Assembly (NCBI GenBank): GCA_947448135.1
Contig: CANFLZ010000008.1
Location: 1 to 64,000, forward strand
Reading direction: 5' to 3'
DNA from: Flavobacteriales bacterium
Lineage (GTDB): Bacteria; Bacteroidota; Bacteroidia; Flavobacteriales_D; Sanyastnellaceae
DNA length: 64,000 nt
Translations under genes and position numbers: made by a program
Notes under the pieces: generated by a model
Told to the model about the DNA's origin: nothing
Databases searched by the model: none
The model's input: the letters and a program-made list of their open reading frames with translations, nothing else
Shown: piece by piece, positions 26,695 through 35,350 of the stretch
Position numbering within the stretch: the stretch's first letter is position 1
How the letters are laid out: each line of letters opens with the position of its first letter

Positions 26695-29600
26695 CTACTG
26701 AGGGAAGTCGTCTGGGAATCGAGATCTAAAGTCATCTCTTTTCTTTTTCGTCAATAACAATTGATATTGATATTTCTCTTTTCCTTCTTCAAATTTCTTC
26801 TTATCATCTTTAATCTCAGTCAATATTTTATTGAAGTCGGCATCTGCTGAGATGACCGTCATTGCCCCCAATTTGTATTCGAAGTAATACCACGTGCTGC
26901 GATCAATTTCAATATAAAGTCTCATCACATCAGCTGTCTTTCTTTTTTCAATTTCAATCTTACCAGTGACGTATTTGAAAACTTGTTTTTTGTCCATGGA
27001 AGCAATTCCGATGGGACCTGTGGTATGGAAAGTTTCAGAGTTCACATCCCAAACCCATTTCAGGTCGGCAAAGACAAAAGTTTTCTGTAGCTCTTCAGGT
27101 ATTTTTTTCAATTGACCAGATAGACTCATCTCTGTAATGATGCGGTCTGATTTTTCCACACCCAAGACCTCGGCCAAGCTTTTTTCAAATTGTGTAGTGG
27201 TCACATCAATTGCAGGAAGATCGGTGTTTTTTTCTAGGTTTTCAGCGATCAATTTCATGGCACCTTCATCCATAGGGAAGGTTAAGATTGAGGAGGTTTG
27301 TATGCTTAAACTATTGTCCGCCTTCTTCAATTGGCCTTTCCCGTAATTGGAAAGTTTGACCAATCCTGTTCTCGCATGAAATTCAAATTTTCCGTCTGCA
27401 TTGACATCGCAATTATTGCTAACCAACTCAATTAAATTTCCAGGAAGTTTGGGTTGAATGATTTTTGGCTTGCTTCCGATATAGAATTTCTTCGTGTTTT
27501 TATCATAGTGCAAAAATCCACTAGCCTCCATTAACGGGGTATCTGAGCTACTCATTTTCGGACTCAAGAAGGCTGGATAAACTTGCTGTGGACTGGTTGT
27601 CTTGATCATCATACCAACTCCTAATTTGACGGAAGCGATGTCTTTCACCAAGGTGTCAACAGGAATAAAAATGTCCAGAGGGTCGATGGGTGAGGCAAAC
27701 TTGAAGTACGATTTTTCTAAATTCTCGCAGGAATGTTCCAACTTGACACCACCATCAAAAAACAAGTGCTTTTGATTCGCGTTCAAATTGTATTTGCCAT
27801 AAAATGCAAACTGAGGAGATAGATGAAATCCTTGGTCTTCATTGATAACACCTTTGGCAACGGTTGTATAGGCCGTATCTAATTTGACTTCTGATACATG
27901 AATCAACTGTGTTTGTCCATTCTCATCGGTGTAATTCATATCTGCGAAACCAGCATATTTTCTTCTCCCTTCTATTTTTAATTCGGCATTGAAAAGGCTG
28001 TGGTATTGCGTAACAATATTGGTGACAATTTGCGCACGATACAGCTTACGCATGTTCGCAAATTTCTCAATGACAACCATGCCGCTGTCGGGAATTATTT
28101 TGGCATCTGCAACAACAATATGGTTGATTTTTGAGCAAGTAATGATGTTTTTAGCCAAGTCGAATTTTGCACGTGGGGCTAGAAAATTGAGAGAGTCTTG
28201 ACCCGCAGCTATAGAATAAAAGTTAGAATATCGTTTTCGTTCTTCTGCATTGATGATAACGTCAGCGTTGGCATCTCGTGATGATTTCATTTCCAATTGA
28301 TCTTGCTTCATGTACCAAGTGAATTCATCCATGAAACACACATATTGGTTGGTCGGAAAGGTGATTTTATTTTCACCGGTGTTCGAAATGAAATGTCCCA
28401 TGTTTTTATCAAAGTCAACCTTTGCCTGCACATTATCCGTTGAAAACGAAAGGGCATTGCTCATGTCTTTTCCAGCTATAGCCAAAGAAGAGGTGTCGGC
28501 GTTGATTTTTCTTCTGTCGTATTTGAAGTGATCAGAAGTGAGTGTGGCATTGTAGAAGTCCATTTTCCCTTTGCCGCTCAACCCCTCAGGTTTTAATGTG
28601 GTGGCTCCTTTGAAGGTAGCTTCTTTCTCAAAAAACTGCATGGGCTCATCGATTGTGGTAATCATCAAACGCTCTTGCTTGGGGAAATAGTTGATTTGAG
28701 CAACTGCGACAGAGGTTTTGGGGACTTCGGGTTTTGTTGCTTTTTCGCTCAAAGTGTATGAAGTTGTTTTTCCTTTGGTCTCATCAGGTAAAAACACAAA
28801 TGCATCCGATTCTGTTTTGGAAGTCAAATAGGTTAGTTTTCCTTTTCCTTGCAAGCCGCTATAGTTCAACGTCAAATCAGCGACGACATTTGAGAAGCCT
28901 CGATAGGCAGGATAACCAGCGACTCCAGTTGATCTTTTGAAACCCAACGAATTGTCGTCCATCAGAATCAAGGGCTCATTGATATCTTCAAATATTCCGG
29001 CACTGACGAGCACGCCATTGAACTTGACATTGCTGGTTCTGAAGTTATCCAGCGAGTCTAGTGTGAATGGATCTAAGTTGTAGTAAAATTTATCCTTGGG
29101 ATATCGTCCATTCTGAATACGATGACTTTCCCAATCAACAAAAGAATTTTTAGTTGTCGTTACGTAAGGGTAGTGGGGATATTTTTTGGAATTGGCTCCG
29201 CTTTTATTGGAAGGAGCATCGATGTATAAGACACCTGTGATGTTTTTGATTTTACTTTTAATCTTGATTTTTGGGTATTCACCATATTGGTCTTTGGGTT
29301 GACTTTCGTCGTTGATATAAATCTGACAACTATCGATTTTGTTCATCTCGACATGGAACTTTTCATAGTCGAAATAGTAGTTGCTACCCATGAACTCTAG
29401 GTTTCCAGCTTTTAGGATTCCGTCAAATACCAAGTTCCTATTTTTCTTCAACAACAATTCTTGCTTACGCGGATAAACGGCCACTTTTTGAGAGTCGCTG
29501 ATGTAGAACATTTGGATTCCCTTTAAGTTGATGTCATTGTTGGTTAGATTCCAAATCGCATTCTCCCCGCGACTTACTTCGCTATTGAATTGTAAGATGT

Positions 29601-31170
29601 CATAATCTTTTCGGCCTTCGTAGTTCAGAATGTAATTGTACATCTTCGGTAATGGCTTGATAATTCGATTATCGATGTCGTACAATAAAAATCCTTTGTT
29701 GGACAAATCGATGATTACCAAATGCCATTCTTCTTCAGCATAGCGCGTCAATTCAGCCAATTGACGGGTCGTCATTTGTTTGGCACCTAATTTCTTAAAA
29801 GACTGCTCAATTTCATGCAATGGATTGGTGCTGGAAATTCCCATTAATGCAGTGAATCGCTTCTTACTAAAAAATGTATTGGATTCGAATGCCGCTGTTT
29901 TCATGGTACTTCCTTTTGCGGGACCGAAATAAATCATGGGGTCATCAATCATCCATAATATTGACTCAAAGTACAAATCAGTGTTGTGATAGGTGTCGGT
30001 ATAGGGACTTTTGGAAAGTCCTAACTCTGTTCTATTTAAAGTCAATTCGCGACTCTTGATGGTGAAGTTCATGTTCAAATCTGGATGGGTGATTGAATCT
30101 TGCTCCACTAAAAATTTCACCTTGACGTGATTTGCTATGTAGCGTTCTGGTTTCAACTCAAAGAATTGTCCTGTGATAATGAGGAATGGTTTGTTCTCCT
30201 TGGTGAAAATCAATTTTGCTGGATTTTCAATGGTTCCGGATGCATTGAACTTAGCACCGCTCATGGTGAATCCACCGGCATAATGAATACCCGGAACGAT
30301 ATTTTCAATTTCAAATCGCTGTGAATAGGATTCGAATTTGGGATAGTTGGCACTCTCCGCATCTTTACCCGCGATGATTTTTTCTGTTAATCGACCTACC
30401 AACGGTTTGTTGAAGTAGGTGGTGTAGAAGGTTACGCTATCGGCAATGTAGCTAGTGGTCTTGATTTTAATGGTGTACTTTTTAATTTCCGCGTAGGTAG
30501 AGTTTTCATCCAAACCAGCTCTTTTCCAGTTGACCGTTCCGCCATTTCCAACAAAGCGTGAAGAGGCCAGGTAGAATGAGCCTTTAGTATGATGAATGAC
30601 GGAACTATCTCCCTTACTGATGCAAAGCAATTTGACATTCTCAAAATCGATGTGTGGGACGGAGTCCATTTTGAAGGTATACGCACCATTTATCGCTTTC
30701 CAGCTGACCGCTTCCGAAGTATAAATGGCTTGGTCTTGGAAAAAATCCAATGAAGTTTCTAGGAATACAGAAATGTGTCTTTTGTTTTTCTTATCAGTTA
30801 GGATGGAGTAAATGACCTGGTGCCAGGGCATGAATTGCGGAGCTGGTATGGCCTTTTCGTGCATTGCCACCAAACAGAGGATGTATTTTTCGAAATCTGG
30901 AAAAATCTTCACCTTTAAATCCAACATCAAGTCCAAGGTCTCAATGATCTTCTTTTCTTGGTCTGGAGAAAATGCTGGATTTTTCACCCAAAGGGGTTCG
31001 AATTGTTTCTCAATAATCTCTTTTCCACTTCCTTTTCGCTGTTCATTGAACAAGCCTGAAAGTTGCTTGATAAATTCTTCTTTATCCGTAGAAAAGTTGA
31101 CCACCTTTTGAGCCGAAACAGAATTCACGCAAAGGCCGATGAACAAAGCAATGATTGATAATATGCGCAT
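26695..31170 (-). CDS. Giant periplasmic/secreted beta-rich protein of unknown function (1491 aa)
   Basis: I do not recognise a named family. It has a clear signal peptide (MRILSIIALFIGLCVNSVSA, cut before QKV). Residues about 25-170 are helical; the rest is long beta-rich sequence with recurring blocks of the type G-x-G-K-h-x-h-x-x-A-x-h-x-S-x-x-F, for example LSGKGKMDFYNATLTSDHFK and IIPDSGMVVIEKFA. These layered strands resemble, loosely, OstA/LptD-N or AsmA/TamB repeats, so a lipid- or LPS-handling groove is a reasonable guess. No catalytic motif, T9SS tail or lipobox is seen; the C-terminus is Lys-rich and charged (KKKRDDFRSRFPDDFPQ). It faces tamB with no base between the two stop codons, and diverges from a thiolase gene. 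A possible -7 element, TACTTTCG, lies at 31187-31194. Confidence 0.75.
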   Translation of the reverse strand: MRILSIIALFIGLCVNSVSAQKVVNFSTDKEEFIKQLSGLFNEQRKGSGKEIIEKQFEPLWVKNPAFSPDQEKKIIETLDLMLDLKVKIFPDFEKYILCLVAMHEKAIPAPQFMPWHQVIYSILTDKKNKRHISVFLETSLDFFQDQAIYTSEAVSWKAINGAYTFKMDSVPHIDFENVKLLCISKGDSSVIHHTKGSFYLASSRFVGNGGTVNWKRAGLDENSTYAEIKKYTIKIKTTSYIADSVTFYTTYFNKPLVGRLTEKIIAGKDAESANYPKFESYSQRFEIENIVPGIHYAGGFTMSGAKFNASGTIENPAKLIFTKENKPFLIITGQFFELKPERYIANHVKVKFLVEQDSITHPDLNMNFTIKSRELTLNRTELGLSKSPYTDTYHNTDLYFESILWMIDDPMIYFGPAKGSTMKTAAFESNTFFSKKRFTALMGISSTNPLHEIEQSFKKLGAKQMTTRQLAELTRYAEEEWHLVIIDLSNKGFLLYDIDNRIIKPLPKMYNYILNYEGRKDYDILQFNSEVSRGENAIWNLTNNDINLKGIQMFYISDSQKVAVYPRKQELLLKKNRNLVFDGILKAGNLEFMGSNYYFDYEKFHVEMNKIDSCQIYINDESQPKDQYGEYPKIKIKSKIKNITGVLYIDAPSNKSGANSKKYPHYPYVTTTKNSFVDWESHRIQNGRYPKDKFYYNLDPFTLDSLDNFRTSNVKFNGVLVSAGIFEDINEPLILMDDNSLGFKRSTGVAGYPAYRGFSNVVADLTLNYSGLQGKGKLTYLTSKTESDAFVFLPDETKGKTTSYTLSEKATKPEVPKTSVAVAQINYFPKQERLMITTIDEPMQFFEKEATFKGATTLKPEGLSGKGKMDFYNATLTSDHFKYDRRKINADTSSLAIAGKDMSNALSFSTDNVQAKVDFDKNMGHFISNTGENKITFPTNQYVCFMDEFTWYMKQDQLEMKSSRDANADVIINAEERKRYSNFYSIAAGQDSLNFLAPRAKFDLAKNIITCSKINHIVVADAKIIPDSGMVVIEKFANMRKLYRAQIVTNIVTQYHSLFNAELKIEGRRKYAGFADMNYTDENGQTQLIHVSEVKLDTAYTTVAKGVINEDQGFHLSPQFAFYGKYNLNANQKHLFFDGGVKLEHSCENLEKSYFKFASPIDPLDIFIPVDTLVKDIASVKLGVGMMIKTTSPQQVYPAFLSPKMSSSDTPLMEASGFLHYDKNTKKFYIGSKPKIIQPKLPGNLIELVSNNCDVNADGKFEFHARTGLVKLSNYGKGQLKKADNSLSIQTSSILTFPMDEGAMKLIAENLEKNTDLPAIDVTTTQFEKSLAEVLGVEKSDRIITEMSLSGQLKKIPEELQKTFVFADLKWVWDVNSETFHTTGPIGIASMDKKQVFKYVTGKIEIEKRKTADVMRLYIEIDRSTWYYFEYKLGAMTVISADADFNKILTEIKDDKKKFEEGKEKYQYQLLLTKKKRDDFRSRFPDDFPQ

Positions 31171-31252
31171 AGTAAAGATTGTATTTCGAAAGTAATCACT
31201 TAAACGAAAAAAGAGTAGATTATATTTTCAATACTTGTTAACGCTTTTCAGA

Positions 31253-31284
31253 TTTGGAATCAGGGCTTTTCATGCCGACCTTTG
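31253..31284 (+). promoter_or_regulatory. Promoter of the thiolase gene
   Basis: TTTG (31253-31256) and GACCTTTG (31277-31284) are separated by 20 nt, the usual Bacteroidota -33/-7 spacing; the -7 differs from TAnnTTTG at its first base. The start codon is 16 nt downstream. Confidence 0.5.
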
Positions 31285-31300
31285 CCGCAATACAACGATT

Positions 31301-32476
31301 ATGAAAAAAGTATTTATTGTTTCTGCGGTTAGAACACCGATGGGAAGTTTTGGCGGAGCATTGTCTTCCGTATCGTCTACACAATTGGGTGCTGTGGCCA
31401 TCAAAGGTGCAGTTGAGAAAATAGGTCTCGATCCAAATGAAGTGCAGGAAGTAATTATGGGTAGTGTCTTACAAGCCAATTTAGGCCAGGCACCAGCACG
31501 TCAAGCAGCTATGTTTGCAGGATTACCTAACGCAGTTCAATGTACTACCGTGAACAAAGTTTGCGCGTCAGGTATGAAGGCTGTTATGATGGCAGCACAG
31601 GCCATTCAATGCGGTGATGCCGATGTAGTGGTTGCCGGTGGAATGGAAAACATGTCGCAAGTTCCTTATTATGTTCCTACCAACCGTTGGGGAAATAAAT
31701 ATGGCAATGTTCAAATGATCGATGGTTTGGCCAAAGATGGTTTGACAGATGTATATCACAATTACCCAATGGGAAATGCGGCGGAACTTTGTGCAAAAGA
31801 GTGTAATTTCTCACGTGAAGATCAGGATGCATTTGCAATTGATTCATATAAAAAATCGCAAGCTGCATGGGCTGCAGGAAAATTCAGCAATGAAATTGTT
31901 GCAGTTCCTGTAACAGGTCGTAAAGGTGATGTTGTGATGGTGGCAGAAGATGAGGAGTATAAAAACGTTGCTTTTGATAAAATCCCAGGTTTGAAACCAG
32001 CGTTTGTAAAAGAGGGCACAGTCACAGCTGCCAATGCTTCTACTATGAACGATGGGGCAGCTGCATTGGTTTTGATGAGTGAAGAAAAAATGAATGCGCT
32101 GGGTTTAACTCCATTGGCGGAAGTTAAAGGATATGCGGATGCAGAGCAAGCTCCAGAATGGTTTACCACAACGCCCGCATTGGCATTGCCAAAGGCAGCG
32201 GCCAAAGCAGGTGTACAAGTAACAGACTTGGATTTTGTTGAGTTGAATGAGGCATTTTCAGTTGTTGGATTGGCCAATATTCAGAAAATGAATTTGGATG
32301 CAAGCAAAGTCAATGTCAATGGTGGAGCTGTTTCTTTGGGCCATCCACTGGGCTGTTCAGGCGCAAGAATTTTGGTTACTTTGATCCACATCATGAACAA
32401 CAACAATGGCAAATGGGGCGGTGCAGCCATTTGCAATGGTGGCGGTGGCGCTAGCGCTGTAGTTTTGGGAAGATAG
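31301..32476 (+). CDS. Acetyl-CoA C-acyltransferase (thiolase)
   Basis: Catalyses the reversible condensation of two acetyl-CoA, or thiolytic cleavage of 3-ketoacyl-CoA. The start at 31301 (MKKVFIVSAVRTPMGSFGGA) is where all thiolases begin; the frame runs further upstream but crosses the promoter. The 391-residue product has the full catalytic set: acyl-accepting Cys88 in NKVCASGMKA, His348 in GHPLGCSGAR and Cys378 in CNGGGGAS. The sequence is closer to biosynthetic acetoacetyl-CoA thiolases (AtoB/PhaA) than to FadA, judged by length and by the IQCGDADVVVAGGMENMSQV block, but this is not certain. Only 3 bp separate it from the CapD/WbpM-like gene, an odd partner, so the two may simply share a promoter. 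Confidence 0.93.
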   Translation: MKKVFIVSAVRTPMGSFGGALSSVSSTQLGAVAIKGAVEKIGLDPNEVQEVIMGSVLQANLGQAPARQAAMFAGLPNAVQCTTVNKVCASGMKAVMMAAQAIQCGDADVVVAGGMENMSQVPYYVPTNRWGNKYGNVQMIDGLAKDGLTDVYHNYPMGNAAELCAKECNFSREDQDAFAIDSYKKSQAAWAAGKFSNEIVAVPVTGRKGDVVMVAEDEEYKNVAFDKIPGLKPAFVKEGTVTAANASTMNDGAAALVLMSEEKMNALGLTPLAEVKGYADAEQAPEWFTTTPALALPKAAAKAGVQVTDLDFVELNEAFSVVGLANIQKMNLDASKVNVNGGAVSLGHPLGCSGARILVTLIHIMNNNNGKWGGAAICNGGGGASAVVLGR

Positions 32477-32479
32477 GTA

Positions 32480-34351
32480 ATGTCGTTATTGCCTCAAAAT
32501 ACAATGCCCCGATGGATTATCTACATGGTAGATGTCATCGGGGTTTCTTTTGCTTTTATTACTGCTTATTTGGTTCGATTCGAGTTCCACCCGCCTTATG
32601 ACGAGTGGGAATTGGCCGTTCGTTTTTTTCCGATTTATTGTTTGGTGCATGCGGCAGCTTTTCTTGCAGGCAATACACATGCTGGAATCATTCGCTATTC
32701 AGGTTTGCAAGAGGTGAAGAGAATTTTTATAGTTTTGACACTTGCATCTACTTTGTTGATGGTTATCAATGTTTGCAGACCACTCTGGAATTCAGACAAT
32801 TTGTTTTTTGTGCCCAAATCAATCATCATCATCTCGTATGTTTTTTCCCTCTTTGCGTTGCTCGTTTTTCGAGCTGGCGTCAAATGGTCTTATCAAGTGG
32901 CTGTGAAAGACGCCAAAGAGGAAAAAAAGCGAGTTATTTTGATTGGTTCCGGAGAGTTAGCGCGGACAGCTAAGCGCGTAATGGAAGAGAGTAAAAATGG
33001 AAGCAAACAAATAGTGGCTTGGATTGATCCTTCTCAGCAATGGAAAGGCAACCGACTCGAGGGTGTTTTAATACAATCTGAAAAAGATTGGGAACACATC
33101 ATCCAAACGGCCAATGCGCAAGAAGTCGTTTTGGCGCTGGAAGAATCTGAAAAGCCATATCGTTCCAACTGGATCAAAAAGGCCAGTGATGTTGGTTTGA
33201 AATTGTTGGAAGTGCCATCCTCCAAAGATTGGATCATGGGACAGTTACAGGCTACGCCGATGAAAGAAGTGGCGATAGAAGAGCTTTTAGGTAGAAATGA
33301 AATCCATACCGATCAAGGTGCTGTGGATGCCTGGATAAAAGGGAAAGTGATCTTGGTGACAGGAGCAGCCGGAAGTATCGGAAGTGAAATCGTGCGTCAG
33401 TTGATTCAATTTTCGCCATCGAAGATTATCGCTTTGGATCAAGCAGAAACCCCAATGTTTGAATTGGAAAATGAACTCAAGTCTTCATTGGTGGAATATG
33501 TGTTGGCCGATGTTCGCAAGCCAGAAAGGATGTCGCGCGTTTTTGATGCTTTTCATCCACATGTTGTGTTTCATGCAGCAGCATACAAACACGTTCCTTT
33601 GATGGAAAACAATCCTTCTGAGGCTATTCTCACCAATGTGATGGGATCGAAAATTGTGGCAGATTTGTCTGTAGCTTTTGGTGTAGAAAAGTTTGTGATG
33701 ATTAGTACGGATAAGGCCGTAAATCCGACCAACGTAATGGGTGCTTCCAAGAGAGCGGCCGAAATTTATGTGCAATCATTCAATAAAAAAGCTTCAACGG
33801 CTTTTATTACAACTCGGTTCGGAAATGTGCTGGGTAGCAATGGGTCAGTGGTGAAAATTTTCAAGAAGCAAATTGAGAATGGAGGACCCATTACGGTTAC
33901 TGATCCGGAAATTACCCGTTTTTTTATGACCATCCCGGAAGCAGTGCAGTTGGTATTGCAGGCAGGAGAGATGGGAAGCGGAGGAGAGATTTTTGTATTT
34001 GACATGGGAGAGAAAGTGAAGATTGTTGATCTGGCCAAGCGAATGATTCAGCTTTCTGGTTTTCAATATGGTGTCAATATGGATATTGTCTTTACAGGAT
34101 TGCGACCTGGAGAAAAGTTGTATGAAGAGGTGCTGAGTTCGGAAGAAACTACCTTGCCGACAAGTCACCATCAAATTATGATTGCCAAAGTTAGAGACTA
34201 CGAATGGGAGTCTGTTGAGCAATGGGTGAACGAATTGGTTGCCTTGTTCAAAGAACAGAATAACCATGCATTGGTGGGTAAATTAAAGGCATTTATTCCC
34301 GAGTATTTGAGTCAAAATTCTGAATACGAAAGTTTGGATAAAAATCATTGA
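32480..34351 (+). CDS. Membrane-anchored nucleotide-sugar 4,6-dehydratase (CapD/WbpM family)
   Basis: A 623-residue membrane enzyme that converts UDP-GlcNAc to a 4-keto-6-deoxy sugar for capsule or O-antigen. Four hydrophobic segments occupy residues about 10-135; a nucleotide-binding CoA-like domain follows (VILIGSGELARTAKR near 155), then the SDR catalytic domain. The NAD motif VTGAAGSIGSE is at 293-303. The catalytic region MISTDKAVNPTNVMGASKRA has Met where ordinary SDRs have Tyr, the S-x-x-x-M-x-x-x-K type found in CapD, FlmA and WbpM, so this is a genuine feature of the family. ITRFFMTIPEAVQLVLQAG follows. It lies 3 bp after a thiolase and 1 bp before an unknown small gene. It joins the sugar enzymes at 11.9-19 kb functionally although not physically. 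Confidence 0.92.
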   Translation: MSLLPQNTMPRWIIYMVDVIGVSFAFITAYLVRFEFHPPYDEWELAVRFFPIYCLVHAAAFLAGNTHAGIIRYSGLQEVKRIFIVLTLASTLLMVINVCRPLWNSDNLFFVPKSIIIISYVFSLFALLVFRAGVKWSYQVAVKDAKEEKKRVILIGSGELARTAKRVMEESKNGSKQIVAWIDPSQQWKGNRLEGVLIQSEKDWEHIIQTANAQEVVLALEESEKPYRSNWIKKASDVGLKLLEVPSSKDWIMGQLQATPMKEVAIEELLGRNEIHTDQGAVDAWIKGKVILVTGAAGSIGSEIVRQLIQFSPSKIIALDQAETPMFELENELKSSLVEYVLADVRKPERMSRVFDAFHPHVVFHAAAYKHVPLMENNPSEAILTNVMGSKIVADLSVAFGVEKFVMISTDKAVNPTNVMGASKRAAEIYVQSFNKKASTAFITTRFGNVLGSNGSVVKIFKKQIENGGPITVTDPEITRFFMTIPEAVQLVLQAGEMGSGGEIFVFDMGEKVKIVDLAKRMIQLSGFQYGVNMDIVFTGLRPGEKLYEEVLSSEETTLPTSHHQIMIAKVRDYEWESVEQWVNELVALFKEQNNHALVGKLKAFIPEYLSQNSEYESLDKNH

Positions 34352-34352
34352 T

Positions 34353-34754
34353 ATGACAAAAAAGGTGGGTGATGAGAAGTCACAAATTCAAGCGAAAATT
34401 GGAAGTTATATTCGAATCGGAAGTGAGAATTTAAGTTTTCAAATTCAGAAGAAACGGGGAAAGGTGGTCTTACGATTGGTTACTTTTAATCCGATTCATA
34501 ATCAATCTTTTTTGTTTCACACAGTTGAGTCTGATTCTGAAATGGAGGCCTATCGTCAAATGCTACGATATGTCCAATATCACAAGGAAGAAGAGAGCAG
34601 TTACACGATTCAATGGTCTTTGTTGGGTGAAAATAAATTGCACACGAGTTATTTCCGTGCGAACAATATTCTCGGTGCACTGGATAAATTGTACTTTGAT
34701 AGAGATCCCAATGGGATTATCGTATTCAGTGTGATGCTCAATCCGATTTCTTGA
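34353..34754 (+). CDS. Unknown small protein (133 aa) in the CapD-YigZ operon
   Basis: No family recognised. The product is soluble, without signal peptide or membrane segment, with mixed alpha/beta prediction: an N-terminal strand pair (YIRIGSENLSFQIQKKRGKV), a Phe-rich middle (NPIHNQSFLFHTVESDSEME), and a C-terminal unit (ANNILGALDKLYFDRDPNGI). Its start lies 1 bp after the CapD-like stop and its stop shares one base with the YigZ start (TGATG), so it is translated from the same mRNA as both. The very tight packing and normal codon use argue for a real gene. Function cannot be inferred from this context because its neighbours are unrelated to each other. Confidence 0.75.
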   Translation: MTKKVGDEKSQIQAKIGSYIRIGSENLSFQIQKKRGKVVLRLVTFNPIHNQSFLFHTVESDSEMEAYRQMLRYVQYHKEEESSYTIQWSLLGENKLHTSYFRANNILGALDKLYFDRDPNGIIVFSVMLNPIS

Positions 34755-35350
34755 TGCAATGTTATAAGACGATAGCAAAATCAGGAACCTCAAATTATCG
34801 TGTGCTAGGAAGCAGACACTTGGGATTTGTTTTTGAGATTCAATCAGAAGAACAAGCCAAGGAGATCATCAAACAATTCAAACAAGACTATCACGATGCA
34901 ACGCATGTCTGTCATGCCTTTCGTTTAGGACCTAAAGGCGATTTTGTTAAGTTTAGTGATGATGGAGAGCCTTCAGGAACTGCAGGAAAACCGATGTCCG
35001 GCGCCTTGATGTCTGCGGGACTGACACAAGTTTTAGCCTTGGTGGTTCGTTATTATGGAGGAACCAAATTGGGTACTGGTGGTTTGATTCAAGCTTACCG
35101 CACTGCCGTAGAATTGGCTATTGACGAGGCGGGGATCATTGAGAAAGAATGGAGAGTTTCGTTTGAAATCCTATGTTCTTATGCGGACATGCCGATAATC
35201 TTGACTTACTTGAAAAGCAATGACGCCCAGAAAATGAGTATTCTTCAAACGGACACATGTCAACTATCTTATCATATCAATGCCTCCGCATGGGAGGCAT
35301 TGAATTCATTTGTTGCAGAATTTGCTTCTGCCAGCATTCATTTGATTTAG
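34754..35350 (+). CDS. yigZ: IMPACT/YigZ-family protein
   Basis: A cytosolic protein of 198 residues in the YigZ/YvyE family, with an IMPACT N-terminal domain thought to act on translation, and a DUF1949 EF-G-like C-terminal domain. Family hallmarks are HVCHAFRLGP near residue 50, DDGEPSGTAGKPM near 75, and VVRYYGGTKLGTGGLIQAYR near 102. The ATG at 34754 (TGATG overlap with the previous stop) is chosen; a TTG one codon earlier is unlikely. Its stop codon TAG interlocks with the TAA of the convergent PDZ gene in a shared TTAG (35347-35350), leaving no intergenic space. Confidence 0.92.
   Translation: MQCYKTIAKSGTSNYRVLGSRHLGFVFEIQSEEQAKEIIKQFKQDYHDATHVCHAFRLGPKGDFVKFSDDGEPSGTAGKPMSGALMSAGLTQVLALVVRYYGGTKLGTGGLIQAYRTAVELAIDEAGIIEKEWRVSFEILCSYADMPIILTYLKSNDAQKMSILQTDTCQLSYHINASAWEALNSFVAEFASASIHLI

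Noticed and set aside
31822..32277. 151-residue open frame on the minus strand
   Set aside because: Antisense to the thiolase active-site region; its Ala/Ser-rich sequence reflects the codon pattern of the thiolase.
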